Source of the DNA: Kluyveromyces lactis
Taxonomy: Eukaryota > Ascomycota > Saccharomycetes > Saccharomycetales > Saccharomycetaceae
DNA: 64,000 nucleotides
NCBI RefSeq assembly: GCF_000002515.2
Contig: NC_006041.1
Span: forward strand, 1,798,001 to 1,862,000
Reading direction: 5' to 3'
Shown here: positions 53,701 to 62,516 of the stretch, one piece after another
Layout: the number at the start of each line of letters is the position of its first letter
Numbering within the stretch: position 1 is the first letter of the stretch
Notes under the pieces: generated by a model
What the model saw: only the letters and a program-made list of their open reading frames with translations
The model's database searches: none
Told to the model about the DNA's origin: nothing
Program-made: the position numbers and the translations under genes

Positions 53701-54044
53701 AATTCTTCGGATCCAATGGAGGCAATGACACGGGCATTAGCATGGCGAACAGCATCTTTTCCTTCGTTAAAAGCAGAGTTCAACAAGGATTGCTTTACGC
53801 TTGTTTGAGTAGCAGCATCAAGAGAACCCCAGTGCTTAGAAACTTGCTTTCTAGCTTCAACACCGGCTAGTTGCTTGATACCATCATTTGAACTGTTTTG
53901 CAAAATGTGAATCAAAGCCGGCAAAGCAGCAGATTGAGTGTAAAATTGTGATTGCAAAGTCTTGGTAGCATCCTTCAAAGAACCTGTAGGTTGAACAATA
54001 GCACCTAAAGCTTGCTCCAACTGAGCCACAAACTGTTGATCCAT
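50703..54044 (-). CDS. KAP123: Karyopherin beta Kap123 (importin-4 type)
   Basis: 1113 residues, exactly the length of S. cerevisiae Kap123. Importin that carries ribosomal proteins and histones H3/H4 into the nucleus. It is an all-helical HEAT-repeat solenoid. The N-terminal importin-beta region begins [21 protein letters not shown], and acidic loops ([20 protein letters not shown] near 320, [16 protein letters not shown] near 640, [18 protein letters not shown] near 815) are typical of cargo-binding segments. Codon use is strongly biased. YER110C in the conserved order. An unusual C17 tract ends three bases before its ATG. Confidence 0.97.
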   Translation of the reverse strand: MDQQFVAQLEQALGAIVQPTGSLKDATKTLQSQFYTQSAALPALIHILQNSSNDGIKQLAGVEARKQVSKHWGSLDAATQTSVKQSLLNSAFNEGKDAVRHANARVIASIGSEELDEKKWPELIPNLLQAACDSNPKIRETAIFIILSLLESFNANLALHIDDFLNLFAQTINDSASLETRSLSAQALSYVSSLIEEEGEINPQYAAKFASLIPSVVQVLDATIREGDTTNTKLIFNCLNDFLLLDSQLTGNTIADLVKLALQIAVNSDVDEDIRVFAVQFVTSALVYRKSKINQAKLGPEITLAALKVASEEIDVEDELTNEDEAGENEENTPALTALRLISNASGELSPSQVGVPIIEHLPTMLSSSNPFERRSILLAISVLVTGSPDYTLSQFDKIIPATVTGLKDSEAVVQLAALKCIVQLSTNLQDEVARYHEQYLPLVIDIIDSAKHVVIYKYATLALDGLLEFIAHNDIIKYLDPLMNKLFQMLETQQSPKLRAAIVSAIGSCAFAAGSGFVPYFKTSVQYLQQFIQNVSQIEGLSEDDIELKALTFENISTMGRAVKSAAFAEYAEPLVNAAYEAIKTDSARLRESGYAFIANMAKVYGKDFAPFLQTIIPEIFKTLEQEEYQFNFDGDEDFLEGIEDLDEEELQSKFTVNTGIAYEKEVAAAALSELAIASKEHFLEYVEPSLKVLAEQVNESYGLKETALHSMWAIVKAVLLTANLKEGEYPKGVPSGSYVDASALAVIQTVREVSLNNVIEEVETSMVISVFQDLSEMLRLFGPIIIMDNGDSTHLDQLCREALSVLKGEHACQTIHFEEDVPEDEDLDASETEATLLDVALDIYVALSTNLVGGFAQVFTTAKPVILQLCQSKSKNKRSFAVGALSEIALGMRDENPFIQELLEALIISLTNDKSLEVRCNASYGVGLLIEYSSFDVSAIYSPVLKSLYEILSVADEKNLATEDDEATKEIVDRTFSNVCGCVARMILKHQNLVPLEHTIPALLSHLPFNTAFEEYDPIFKLFLKLFQEQNSTIINEAPKVIAIFATVFEKESERIELETNSTLGREENLEKRKQFQSEEIKQQVIELLKHLNQQFNGAVAQNPVLAQVIA

Positions 54045-54047
54045 AAC

Positions 54048-54064
54048 GGGGGGGGGGGGGGGGG
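54048..54064 (-). repeat. C17 homopolymer immediately upstream of the KAP123 start codon
   Basis: Seventeen consecutive G on the plus strand, read as C17-GTT-ATG on the KAP123 coding strand. Long G/C homopolymers are very rare in yeast and prone to slippage, so the exact number may be uncertain in any assembly. Confidence 0.92.
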
Positions 54065-54285
54065 TAGCTTTGGGTATGTAATGAGTTAGCGGCGCACTAA
54101 GGACTGACGTACCGGTTTATAAAACTGATAATAAAATCACAGGCCTGAGAAGTTGTTAAGAAAAGGTTTCACAACAAAAAGAAGAAATACAGTCTTTACT
54201 CCTATGGGCTAGGGTATACTTATTCGAAATGAGCAACCTTCAAGATCCTTTCGCAACAGAAATGAGAACAGTAATCTTTTTTACC

Positions 54286-54317
54286 TCATCGCATCGCATC
54301 GCATCTCATCTCATCTC
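54286..54317 (+). repeat. Pentanucleotide repeat (GCATC/TCATC)
   Basis: Six 5-base units, TCATC then GCATC three times then TCATC twice, followed by TC. A small tandem repeat in the SWI4 3' flank. Confidence 0.85.
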
Positions 54318-54521
54318 AAATTTAATTCTTTTTCAATATCAACACCGAAAACCAGAAACCAAAAAAAAAATTATGTTAGCTACAGTGGGCTTGTTGCTTT
54401 TTGTTTCGTAAGTTATGATATTTAAGATGAATCTTATAAAGGTAAAGTCTAAGTAATGGGCCGTGTGCATTTTATACGTGCACCGTATGCGTAAATAAAA
54501 GTCATTAAAAGTTAGAAGTCC

Positions 54522-57323
54522 TTAGCGAGACTGAGTCTTTTCCATAGAGCTTAGGTCCATCTCGATGTCATTCAACTTAGAATCGATATTGTCTATGGAC
54601 ATACCAATAAGTTTTCTGAACTTTGATATTTTACTATCTGAAACCAGTTGATCTCTAGCGTATTTGATATTCCTAATCATTTGTCTTCTCTTGAACTGCT
54701 TGTAACACAATTCTACCATCAATTTTATGGATTCTTTCTTTTCGAATTCATTAGTAGCTTCCGTAGATGAGTCCTTTGAGAGACAGTTTTCCTCATCCTG
54801 TACTAATGTAGCAAGTGACAGCGCTTGCGACCGCTCCATATAGTTATCCAATTCAATGTTTTTCATCTTCAGCTGATTTTGGGCGGATCCCAACGTATTT
54901 CTATTATTTGAATCGGAGAGTGCCTTTTCTCTTGCGTTGGTGTGCTTCAGTTGGTTCTCGATCTCTTGGATTTGCTCTTCTTTCAGCTGTATACTATATT
55001 GAAGATTATCAAGATTATCTTCAATTATGTTGCTCAAAGATTGAGTAAGAGAACCCAACTGAGCAGTAGACTTGATGGTTGGAGATGATGATTTTTGTTC
55101 TTTTCGTACTCTTTGAGCATCAGGTCTACGTAATCTGTTCACAGGCTTCACTAATGTTGGTGGAGATGGTGGATGCAATTTAATTGCTGGAGTTAAGGAT
55201 CCTTTCATTTTATCAATTGATAAGACATCGTTACGGTCGACTATGTTGTTTTTCCTAGTTGAAGTCTGTATACTATCCACTGTGGTGTCATTGAAGTCGT
55301 ATTTGCTGGTGTCATCTATACGCTCTTCTTGACTGTTTCGAGGAGTGTTCGCCAAGAAAGTTGTCTTGGGTGGAGATTGTAGAATCTGGGCAGGAAGCGT
55401 TGGTTGAAATATATTTGGAACTGTGAAACGAGACAGTATCATAGATACTGTCTGATTTTCACCGTTAAGAATATCTGGTGACGCGCCGAAATATACTAAT
55501 TTCTGGCATAAATCAACGTTCTTATTGAGGGCTGCTAAATGTAAAGGGGTATTTCCCAATGTATCTTGGTGATTGAGTGACATTCGCAGCAGTTTCTCAT
55601 CCTCCTTGGCAAGTGTATCCAATATAGTGTCCATATAATACTCTATGACATGAGGTTCTTTGGACCTGTTTACTGTCAGCTCGACTAGGTAGTGCAAGGG
55701 TAATCTATGATTTGCATCTGGTGTTACTAGACATGGATTTAACATAGATATTATTTGTTGGAAAGAAACGGCTTTGTAACAATTGTTGTAAAAGACTGAT
55801 TTTGTCAAACAATTGAAGCCCTTATCATTACAACGGAGAAGATCTGCGTCTTGGACTAGTAGTACTCTAATCAATGGAATGTTTGACATAGCGACAGCCC
55901 AATGTAAAGACGTATGTCCTTGGTCATCGATTAAGAAGTTTATGTCCAAATTGGATGGAGGCCTATAAAGTGCTTCGGGTAGCGTAGGTTCCACGGAATC
56001 GTATTCTGAAGATAAAACCTCCAAAATGAGTTCCTTATAATATTCTGTGGACACACCGTTCTTATCATGAGCTGATGAGAGTGGAGTTGGTGATTCTGAT
56101 GAGCTAGACGAAGCTTTATCGTTGGAGGAGAAAACTTCCATTGAGGATCCTGTGGATGTAACGTTTGAGATCATAGACCCAGAAGAATGCCCCATATTAT
56201 TACTGCCAGCATTGCCCTGCGTCATTTGTTTTAGTATTTTCATGTTATGCTGAGATTTCATGTTAGAGTTGACTGGCACTGGAGCCACGTTGTTTGTAAC
56301 AGGTACCATTTGTTGGAACTGGTGTGTTTGTGGGTATGGATAAAATTGCAAAGGTTTCTGAGTAGTTTGGTATTTGATTGGATGGTTTGCTTGAGAAATA
56401 ATATCAGGATTCACCTTACTGACCGGTACCATTGGAGTATCTTGTTCAGAAGCCAAATTAGGAAGCTTTTCAGTACTTTGGTTACTATTTTGACTCTGAT
56501 GATGATGTTGCTGTTGAGGTGTTTGAAACATAACATTGTGTAAGGGGGACGGTTGAACTGGTTTATCCTTTTTCCCAGATCTCCTTATAGATTTTTTCTT
56601 CATTGGGGTCTTTGCATTCTTCTTTGGTGTTTTCTTATAAGCTGATGGTGATGTAATCCTTGCATTCGGGTCCAATTTCTTGATCTGAGATACTTTTGAT
56701 CTTCTAGGAGGCATATCATTTGGATCAGGAATAAATTCTACAATCCTTTTGACAACCTTATTGTTAATATTGTATTTTTCCACCAGATATTTAGTCGATT
56801 CCCAGGGTATCCAGGTCCCCTGGAATCGTCCATAACCACCCTGAATCTTTTCATGTTTAATTTCATTGGCCTCTTTCTCCAAGATCTTGGTTCTCTGAGC
56901 CTTTGTAAACGAACCGGCTTTGAAAACTTGCGTTATGTTCAACCAATTATCGTTGCATCTTCTCATGATAAGGCATGGAGGTTTATCTTTGGTATAACAT
57001 TCATATACATCAACGCCCGCGTATGTAGCAACTTCAATGAAAGTTTCCGATTCGCTGTCATAACCACTTGTCTCCGCCATAGTAGGTTCCTCACTGATTT
57101 TCTTTAAACTCCCATCGATCTGCCTTTCATCGATCATCGAAGAGGATGCTCCCGTGGATGAAGAAGAATTATTGGTAGCACCACTATTAGCTCCTAATAA
57201 ATTAGAATTGAACGGTTTCAAAAGTGTATCATTCTCAGAATGATGATGAGTGCCCATGTGCATTTGAAGGATAGATTCCTTGTCAAAAACGTTGCCGCTA
57301 TGATGCGACAAGTGTTGTTCCAT
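54522..57323 (-). CDS. SWI4: SBF DNA-binding subunit Swi4
   Basis: 933 residues from the ATG at 57323; the frame continues nine codons upstream only to a GTG. Swi4 pairs with Swi6 to form SBF, which drives G1/S genes such as G1 cyclins. The APSES/KilA-N DNA-binding domain is at about 105-200 (VDVYECYTKDKPP, NWLNITQVFKAG, RTKILEKEANEIKHEKIQGGYGRFQGTW), closer to Swi4 than to Mbp1. A basic linker follows. Ankyrin repeats span about 470-640 (GHTSLHWAVAMSNIPLIRVLL, GNTPLHLAALNKNVDLCQKL). The C-terminus is helical, expected to bind Swi6. S. cerevisiae Swi4 (YER111C) has 1093 residues; the missing length is mostly linker. Confidence 0.96.
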   Translation of the reverse strand: MEQHLSHHSGNVFDKESILQMHMGTHHHSENDTLLKPFNSNLLGANSGATNNSSSSTGASSSMIDERQIDGSLKKISEEPTMAETSGYDSESETFIEVATYAGVDVYECYTKDKPPCLIMRRCNDNWLNITQVFKAGSFTKAQRTKILEKEANEIKHEKIQGGYGRFQGTWIPWESTKYLVEKYNINNKVVKRIVEFIPDPNDMPPRRSKVSQIKKLDPNARITSPSAYKKTPKKNAKTPMKKKSIRRSGKKDKPVQPSPLHNVMFQTPQQQHHHQSQNSNQSTEKLPNLASEQDTPMVPVSKVNPDIISQANHPIKYQTTQKPLQFYPYPQTHQFQQMVPVTNNVAPVPVNSNMKSQHNMKILKQMTQGNAGSNNMGHSSGSMISNVTSTGSSMEVFSSNDKASSSSSESPTPLSSAHDKNGVSTEYYKELILEVLSSEYDSVEPTLPEALYRPPSNLDINFLIDDQGHTSLHWAVAMSNIPLIRVLLVQDADLLRCNDKGFNCLTKSVFYNNCYKAVSFQQIISMLNPCLVTPDANHRLPLHYLVELTVNRSKEPHVIEYYMDTILDTLAKEDEKLLRMSLNHQDTLGNTPLHLAALNKNVDLCQKLVYFGASPDILNGENQTVSMILSRFTVPNIFQPTLPAQILQSPPKTTFLANTPRNSQEERIDDTSKYDFNDTTVDSIQTSTRKNNIVDRNDVLSIDKMKGSLTPAIKLHPPSPPTLVKPVNRLRRPDAQRVRKEQKSSSPTIKSTAQLGSLTQSLSNIIEDNLDNLQYSIQLKEEQIQEIENQLKHTNAREKALSDSNNRNTLGSAQNQLKMKNIELDNYMERSQALSLATLVQDEENCLSKDSSTEATNEFEKKESIKLMVELCYKQFKRRQMIRNIKYARDQLVSDSKISKFRKLIGMSIDNIDSKLNDIEMDLSSMEKTQSR

Positions 57324-57328
57324 AATTA

Positions 57329-57354
57329 CACGAAAGAAATAAATGCACACGAAA
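57329..57354 (+). promoter_or_regulatory. Two SCB (Swi4/Swi6 cell-cycle box) matches next to the SWI4 start
   Basis: Exact CACGAAA heptamers at 57329-57335 and 57348-57354, 19 bases apart start to start and within 31 bases of the SWI4 ATG, so probably in the 5' leader. They match the site bound by SBF and suggest autoregulation. Confidence 0.5.
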
Positions 57355-57747
57355 TCCTAATTGTTTTAGACAAAACAAAGCAAAGAAAAGCACGCCAGAG
57401 TCAACAAAGCGTTTCGAGTCGAGTGTCACCTTCTGCTGCTGCTTCTGCTTCTGCTCCTGGCAATGTGATCTCAAGCTCGCTCACTTTGTAAAATTCAACG
57501 TAAAATATACCACGCAGTTACGGTTATTCTAGCTTTTCCACCAGTGCCCAAAAATGTATCCAGATATCGGAGTAGCAGACCAAATCAATCTCAACTGGAA
57601 TGCTCTGATATTTAGCTAAGTTCACGTAGCCTACAGACACTGTTAATAACAAAGGTATACACAAATCATAAATGACATTGTAAAGTGCGTGAGAAAGTCT
57701 GCTTTCAAAAGATTATAATCTTTATTTTAAACTGTGATCAAATCTCT

Positions 57748-57763
57748 TTACCCAATTGGGAAA
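57748..57763. promoter_or_regulatory. Early cell cycle box (Mcm1-type) upstream of SWI4
   Basis: TTACCCAATTGGGAAA agrees with the ECB consensus recalled for S. cerevisiae (TTaCCcnnTnaGGAAA type), with CCCAATTGGG as the palindromic Mcm1 core, about 425 bp upstream of the SWI4 ATG. In S. cerevisiae ECBs drive M/G1 transcription of SWI4, CLN3 and CDC6 and are repressed by Yox1/Yhp1. Confidence 0.65.
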
Positions 57764-58386
57764 AGAAAGATTAGATGCCTCACCAAAAAAAAAATCTCAG
57801 ATCTCACATTTCAAACCTCACTCCAGTGTGTTCCCATATTCAAAGCTGAGGCAACCTTTCAAAACGCCTAGAAGGGTCCGTATGACACGAAGGAGTAGGG
57901 GGGCAGAAACAGTCTTAAAAGTGAAAAAATAAGAGAAAAATCAATAATCAGATTATATTCACGTGTCAGTATTACCCGGGACACTCACGTGATTCGAAAC
58001 TTTTAAGTGTTACCCGGTAAATGAATTTTATGAAATGTCGAGAATGCTTTTTCCAGCTCAATGAAATTTGGAAAAACTGAAGTTATATTGTAATTGGAAT
58101 TTAAATATTGTCAATGCAATTGTATGCATTTGGTTCGTCCTACTAGGGAGTGTTACATAACTCAAACTACAGATACGCAGATAAGCAACAAAGTCTAATT
58201 CATACTTTTTTCCCTCACATTTTTCCTTCTCCAGACAGACAGAGTCCTAATTTTTTGGTATATTGTATATTGTTCCGGCCCCACCCTTTCCTACGATTAA
58301 GTTACTACGGTTTGAGATACCTAAAGAAATACGACAGCACGGGCACACTATAATTGGTAAAACAGATCAATAAGTTATAACATAAA

Positions 58387-58938
58387 ATGCTTCCATTATA
58401 TTTATTGACCAATGCAAAGGGTCAAACAATGCATGTTGAACTAAAAAATGGAGAAACTGTGGAAGGTACGCTATCTGATGTAGACAATTGGATGAACTTG
58501 ACACTTTCCAATGTCACTCATGTAGCTAGTGGAGAGACTTTGAAATTACCAAGCTTCTATTTGAAAGGTTCTTTCATCAAGTATGTTAATTTGCAAGATG
58601 ATATCATAGACAAGGTAAAACAACAATGGGGTCAAAACAGAGGCGGTAAAGACGATAGAAGAAGAAATAACAACTACAATAATAACAATAATTATTATCA
58701 GAATAGGGATGGTAACAGAAGAGGTGGTAGAAGAAACTATCAAAACTCAGGTAACAGAAGGGATTACAACAACAACAATAATAATAATAATAATAATAAT
58801 AACAATACTCACAGCCATAACAATGCAGGATCTCGTCGTTATAATATTCAAAATAGATCACAATACGATGCATCATCCAATCCACAGCTTTCGTATTCGC
58901 AGGCGTCAAACAATAGTAATCAAACTCCACAATTTTGA
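58387..58938 (+). CDS. LSM4: U6 snRNA-associated Sm-like protein Lsm4
   Basis: 183 residues, against 187 in S. cerevisiae. Subunit of the Lsm1-7 ring (mRNA decapping in P-bodies) and the Lsm2-8 ring (U6 snRNA). The Sm fold occupies about 1-85: MLPLYLLTNAKGQTMHVELK, the Sm1 core VDNWMNLTLSNV, and the Sm2-like YLKGSFIKYVNL. The tail is rich in Asn with RGG-like RRGGRR motifs and an uninterrupted Asn run near 131-140, the type of prion-like tail that promotes P-body assembly in S. cerevisiae. It diverges from SWI4 as in YER111C/YER112W. Confidence 0.97.
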   Translation: MLPLYLLTNAKGQTMHVELKNGETVEGTLSDVDNWMNLTLSNVTHVASGETLKLPSFYLKGSFIKYVNLQDDIIDKVKQQWGQNRGGKDDRRRNNNYNNNNNYYQNRDGNRRGGRRNYQNSGNRRDYNNNNNNNNNNNNNTHSHNNAGSRRYNIQNRSQYDASSNPQLSYSQASNNSNQTPQF

Positions 58939-59425
58939 TTTAACCTCTTTTCTCAGCATTTAATTCTTAAGTATTTGTGTGTCTACATGGTTACATATTC
59001 AATCACTTTTATTGCGGTTAAAGAGACTATTTTGTTGGCTTGGACGGTCAAAAGTCTATAAAAACATCTGTTTCGATTGCATTCGATGCGATATCCTAAA
59101 CCTTTTTCTCGTTACTCCTTTCACACTTTTGAGATTTAAAACTGAATTTGGGTTATGAAATTAAAAGAACTACCTATTAATTATGATTCAGAGTTAGTGA
59201 ACCTTAAGTTCAAAGCAGTATATCAGTGCTTTATATATTAAGAGTATGTGAGCATGGGTACCGTGGAAAAGATCAAATGTTGTTATTTTTTAAATTACTC
59301 TATACAAAAATGCTTGGTTTAGAAAGTCCATGCTAGATATGCAGTATTATATAGGAGAAATATGAGACTCCTGAAGAGAGCCGGACTTTTTTTTTTTGGC
59401 CTCACTTTAAATATAAGAGGCGAAC
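58939..59425. other. Convergent 3' region LSM4/TMN3
   Basis: 487 bp AT-rich spacer with a T run near 59388-59397. No gene recognised. Confidence 0.45.
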
Positions 59426-61456
59426 TTATTTAGCCTTGTTATATTCATTCAGCTTACCGATGAACCACAATGAGCTTAGGTAACTTAAAGATCCAAATGC
59501 TGTCCAGCAGAGAATGTTGAATAACGTACTATAACAGACAAATAGGAAAGATGAGATGAAATCTCTGTATCTGGCAACAAAAATCAAATACAAAATAGAG
59601 TACGCTTCCATATACCATGCAACTGCACCACCCATATGAAATGCCTTCCATCTCCATGAATGACATGCTTCTAGAACCCTTCCTATAACGTTGTCCCATT
59701 TGAAATTCAAAGAATCATTACCATAGTTTAGATGAATGTAACAACCAATAATGGATAGAAGGCAGATACATATGCAAACGATAACAATATTACTCAAAAG
59801 GAATCCGTATAAGTAATACAGAGTAGTCTTTTGTAGCCAAAGTGATTTGTAAGCAAATAACAACTCCACGTATATTAGAGCAAATGGAATAAGTCCAAAG
59901 GTGAGAGTGATCGCAATAGGATTTTTTAAGACGAACGGAATAGAGTTCTTACTCTCAACGTACAAAGGCCTAGTGTCATGTTTGTTCACTTCTGCCAATG
60001 CAAAGCTATTAAGCAAAGTATTTGTGGAGTTAACTTTTAAAAACCTATCGGCACATTTCCCACCAATGATTGATATTGGAACGCAAACAATGAAATAAGC
60101 ACCAAATAGTAATGCAACGGTACCATGGGGTAAAGTATTTGCAGCATTATTGGCCTTAAGTATGTAATTCAATAACAAAACGATAACCAAAGTAATTCCC
60201 GGTAGAGTTGATCCGAATATGATTGAATTGACCAATTTATGTTGAGACATTTGCCCCTCAAGTAGAGCACCGATGAAAGATGATGTAAAACTACCACTGA
60301 TAAATAGGAATACTGCGCAGGTGAGTACAGAGCTGCCAATACGATGGGTATGATTCAATGAACAAGAAATAATCAAAGTTCCAAGAGTGGTGAAAAGGAA
60401 ATGAATACCCATAGAAACGAGCAAATTCAACTGAAAGAATAAAGGAACTCTAGCCTTCGACCATTCCGCAGCTAGTTGAGTGGTAATCGAACCATCAGTT
60501 TCCTGTCTTTTCAAAATGGCTATGACGATCAAAAGCAAACATGAAGTGACAATTATACCATTAGCGAAAGTAATCCAATGGAATTGATTTGAAGTCGATT
60601 CCTTTAACTCTCCACCATTAATGAAGAAATTCCATCTGTTTTTCCAATCCACTTTGAAATCTTCTCTCCAATACACGGCATAAGTGAAGGAGATAAACTC
60701 AATATCCTCATTAGTTGGGTCGATCTTATAGGGAGTATAATCCTTGGAGGCGCCAGGACAGTGATGATCTGAAACGGATTTCGGATAGACCTCAAACCCA
60801 ACAATGGTATTTTTGCCCTGATCGATGGTATGATAACGAATTACAATCATGACATGGTTATTAATATAGGCCTCATCAGTTTCTGGATCGTATTGACCCA
60901 GTGGGAACCCCGATGAATAGTATTTTTTCTTATCTTTGGTGTTAAGATACGTGGTAGCACCTGGTAAATCATCATCGGCCAACCATTGGACGACGTAATT
61001 CTGTTTAATTAATTCATAGGCTTGTTTCTTCCCCTCACCGTTAGTTTTCCTATCACATAATCGCACACAATCCTCGTCTTTACCGAACGTCAGCTGATAG
61101 TCCGATTGCCATTTCTTGTTCCCGTATAATATGTCACTGAAAGTCAAGGGTAAAGGTTTCATGTCCTGCGACGGTGGACAAGTGAAATGTAAGTCGTAAT
61201 ATCCATACGAGAAATGAGTTAAGTCAGATTCGACTTTGTTCACAGTGATATCGACCTTATCACCATACTCATAGAAGTTCGGACTCAATAGTCCGTACTC
61301 TTTGAAAACTCCAGTGTGCTGCTGGTACGACGAAGAAAATTTGAATGGGTTGGCATCTGGGGAAGGCCGACGATGATTTCTCAGCCTTGGAAGAACCCAT
61401 ATTAGACTTAAAAGTACCAGTAAACTGACTAGAACCGATCTTGATTTCAGTTTCAT
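59426..61456 (-). CDS. TMN3: Nonaspanin (TM9 superfamily) Tmn3
   Basis: 676 residues, against 706 in S. cerevisiae Tmn3. Endosome/Golgi membrane protein of the EMP70/TM9SF family linked to adhesion, filamentous growth and metal handling. A signal peptide (SVLVSLLVLLSLIWVLP) is followed by a luminal domain of about 260 residues with the family motif PLGQYDPETDEAYINNHVMIVIRYH (in two parts) and VGFEVYPKS. After that come nine transmembrane helices, the first near FHWITFANGIIVTSCLLLIVI. The C-terminus is LNEYNKAK, with a Lys at the end in place of the canonical KxD/E retention signal seen in relatives. YER113C position. Confidence 0.94.
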   Translation of the reverse strand: MKLKSRSVLVSLLVLLSLIWVLPRLRNHRRPSPDANPFKFSSSYQQHTGVFKEYGLLSPNFYEYGDKVDITVNKVESDLTHFSYGYYDLHFTCPPSQDMKPLPLTFSDILYGNKKWQSDYQLTFGKDEDCVRLCDRKTNGEGKKQAYELIKQNYVVQWLADDDLPGATTYLNTKDKKKYYSSGFPLGQYDPETDEAYINNHVMIVIRYHTIDQGKNTIVGFEVYPKSVSDHHCPGASKDYTPYKIDPTNEDIEFISFTYAVYWREDFKVDWKNRWNFFINGGELKESTSNQFHWITFANGIIVTSCLLLIVIAILKRQETDGSITTQLAAEWSKARVPLFFQLNLLVSMGIHFLFTTLGTLIISCSLNHTHRIGSSVLTCAVFLFISGSFTSSFIGALLEGQMSQHKLVNSIIFGSTLPGITLVIVLLLNYILKANNAANTLPHGTVALLFGAYFIVCVPISIIGGKCADRFLKVNSTNTLLNSFALAEVNKHDTRPLYVESKNSIPFVLKNPIAITLTFGLIPFALIYVELLFAYKSLWLQKTTLYYLYGFLLSNIVIVCICICLLSIIGCYIHLNYGNDSLNFKWDNVIGRVLEACHSWRWKAFHMGGAVAWYMEAYSILYLIFVARYRDFISSFLFVCYSTLFNILCWTAFGSLSYLSSLWFIGKLNEYNKAK

Positions 61457-61685
61457 AACAAGAGTTTAGTGGTGGCTGCGTGTGTTAATGGTTTATGAAC
61501 TAAAGCGAAAGACAGAAATAAATGAGGAACAGTATGAATAATTGTGTTAAGGAAATATAATAGTTTAATGTCACACACAAACACGGAGGGCGGATACCAG
61601 TGTTCTTCGATCAAAAGAAAAAAACCCCAGGAAAATTATTAACCAAAACCAAAACAAAACCAAAACCAGGACAGTAGTATAATAC

Positions 61686-61719
<34 letters not shown>

Positions 61720-62516
61720 TATCAAAAACCTCAGAGTGAAGTCTTGTTTACCATTTAAACTTTCTCCTCTACTCTTTTCCCTTTTTGCCTGAGATATGCT
61801 TTAAATATGAAAAGCTCATCTCGAAGAATAGAAAATCGACAAGGAAAAATTCTGAAAAATCGTTTTTTTTCTTCTGGAAAAGGAATCATTATCCTGAATA
61901 GTTAGTACACGGCAGCGATAAGATGGATATATATATCTACGTACATTACTCTCCACGTATGGGGTCTATATTAACGTAACTGTATTAATATCCACTCTAC
62001 ACATTCTGTAAGCTATTCGTAAACATTAATTATATAATATGTTAATCTGCCCTTGTGCTGTCTCTCGCCTTCTTTTATTTAGTCAGGCTGAGTGAGACAA
62101 TATATCCTCTGTGACTATCTAAAAAAAAACAGTTTCCTCTGTGCTGGCCAGTGTCTTCTTGTTCCAGACCCTTTCTGCACATAAAGCTCTGTTTTTGTTT
62201 TCCGTTTGCCTTTCCTTAAAGCAGATCAAGAATCGATTCAAAAATTCGAGATATACAATACGTGGTGCATGGGTGCCAGAGGACAATACACATGTTAGCG
62301 TAATGACCGGGTAACAACTTCTACTGAGGCTCAAAAAAGCACATCACGTGACTGTAATTATTATTGTTATCATTATGTCAGGATAAATTTCAAATCTAGA
62401 AATCATATTGTTTTTGTATACATAGATGAGGGAGAGGTGCAATGTATGTAGTGCACTGCAAATTTATCAAGAGAGAACTTAAGAAGTGCTGTTGGTTTCT
62501 TTAAGTTAACCAACCC
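61457..62516. other. Divergent promoter region TMN3-CDC27
   Basis: 1060 bp. It holds an AT dinucleotide repeat (61688-61717), runs of alternating TA near 61930, a Reb1-type site in reverse (CCGGGTAA, 62307-62314) and a CACGTG box 31 bases further (62345-62350), about 170 bp before the CDC27 ATG. No gene recognised. Confidence 0.5.
61688..61717. repeat. AT dinucleotide microsatellite (15 units)
   Basis: Thirty bases of perfect alternating A and T in the TMN3 upstream region. Confidence 0.9.

Larger units (their letters stand above)
54045..54521. other. KAP123 promoter / SWI4 3' region
   Basis: 477 bp. It holds the C17 tract and an interrupted pentanucleotide repeat at 54286-54317 (TCATC, three GCATC, two TCATC). 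No gene seen. Confidence 0.5.
57324..58386. promoter_or_regulatory. Divergent SWI4-LSM4 control region
   Basis: 1063 bp. Going away from SWI4: CACGAAA boxes at 57329-57335 and 57348-57354, an early-cell-cycle-box-like site at 57748-57763, then an alternating set of CACGTG (57960-57965), TTACCCGG (57972-57979), CACGTG (57986-57991) and TTACCCGG (58010-58017). No additional gene is supportable. Confidence 0.6.

Noticed and set aside
50749-53808. Several plus-strand frames within KAP123
   Set aside because: Shadows of a strongly codon-biased gene on the other strand; none resembles a known family.
58604-58930. Cys/Tyr-rich frame opposite the LSM4 tail
   Set aside because: Antisense shadow of the AAT/AAC-rich Asn tract; LSM4 itself is clearly coding.
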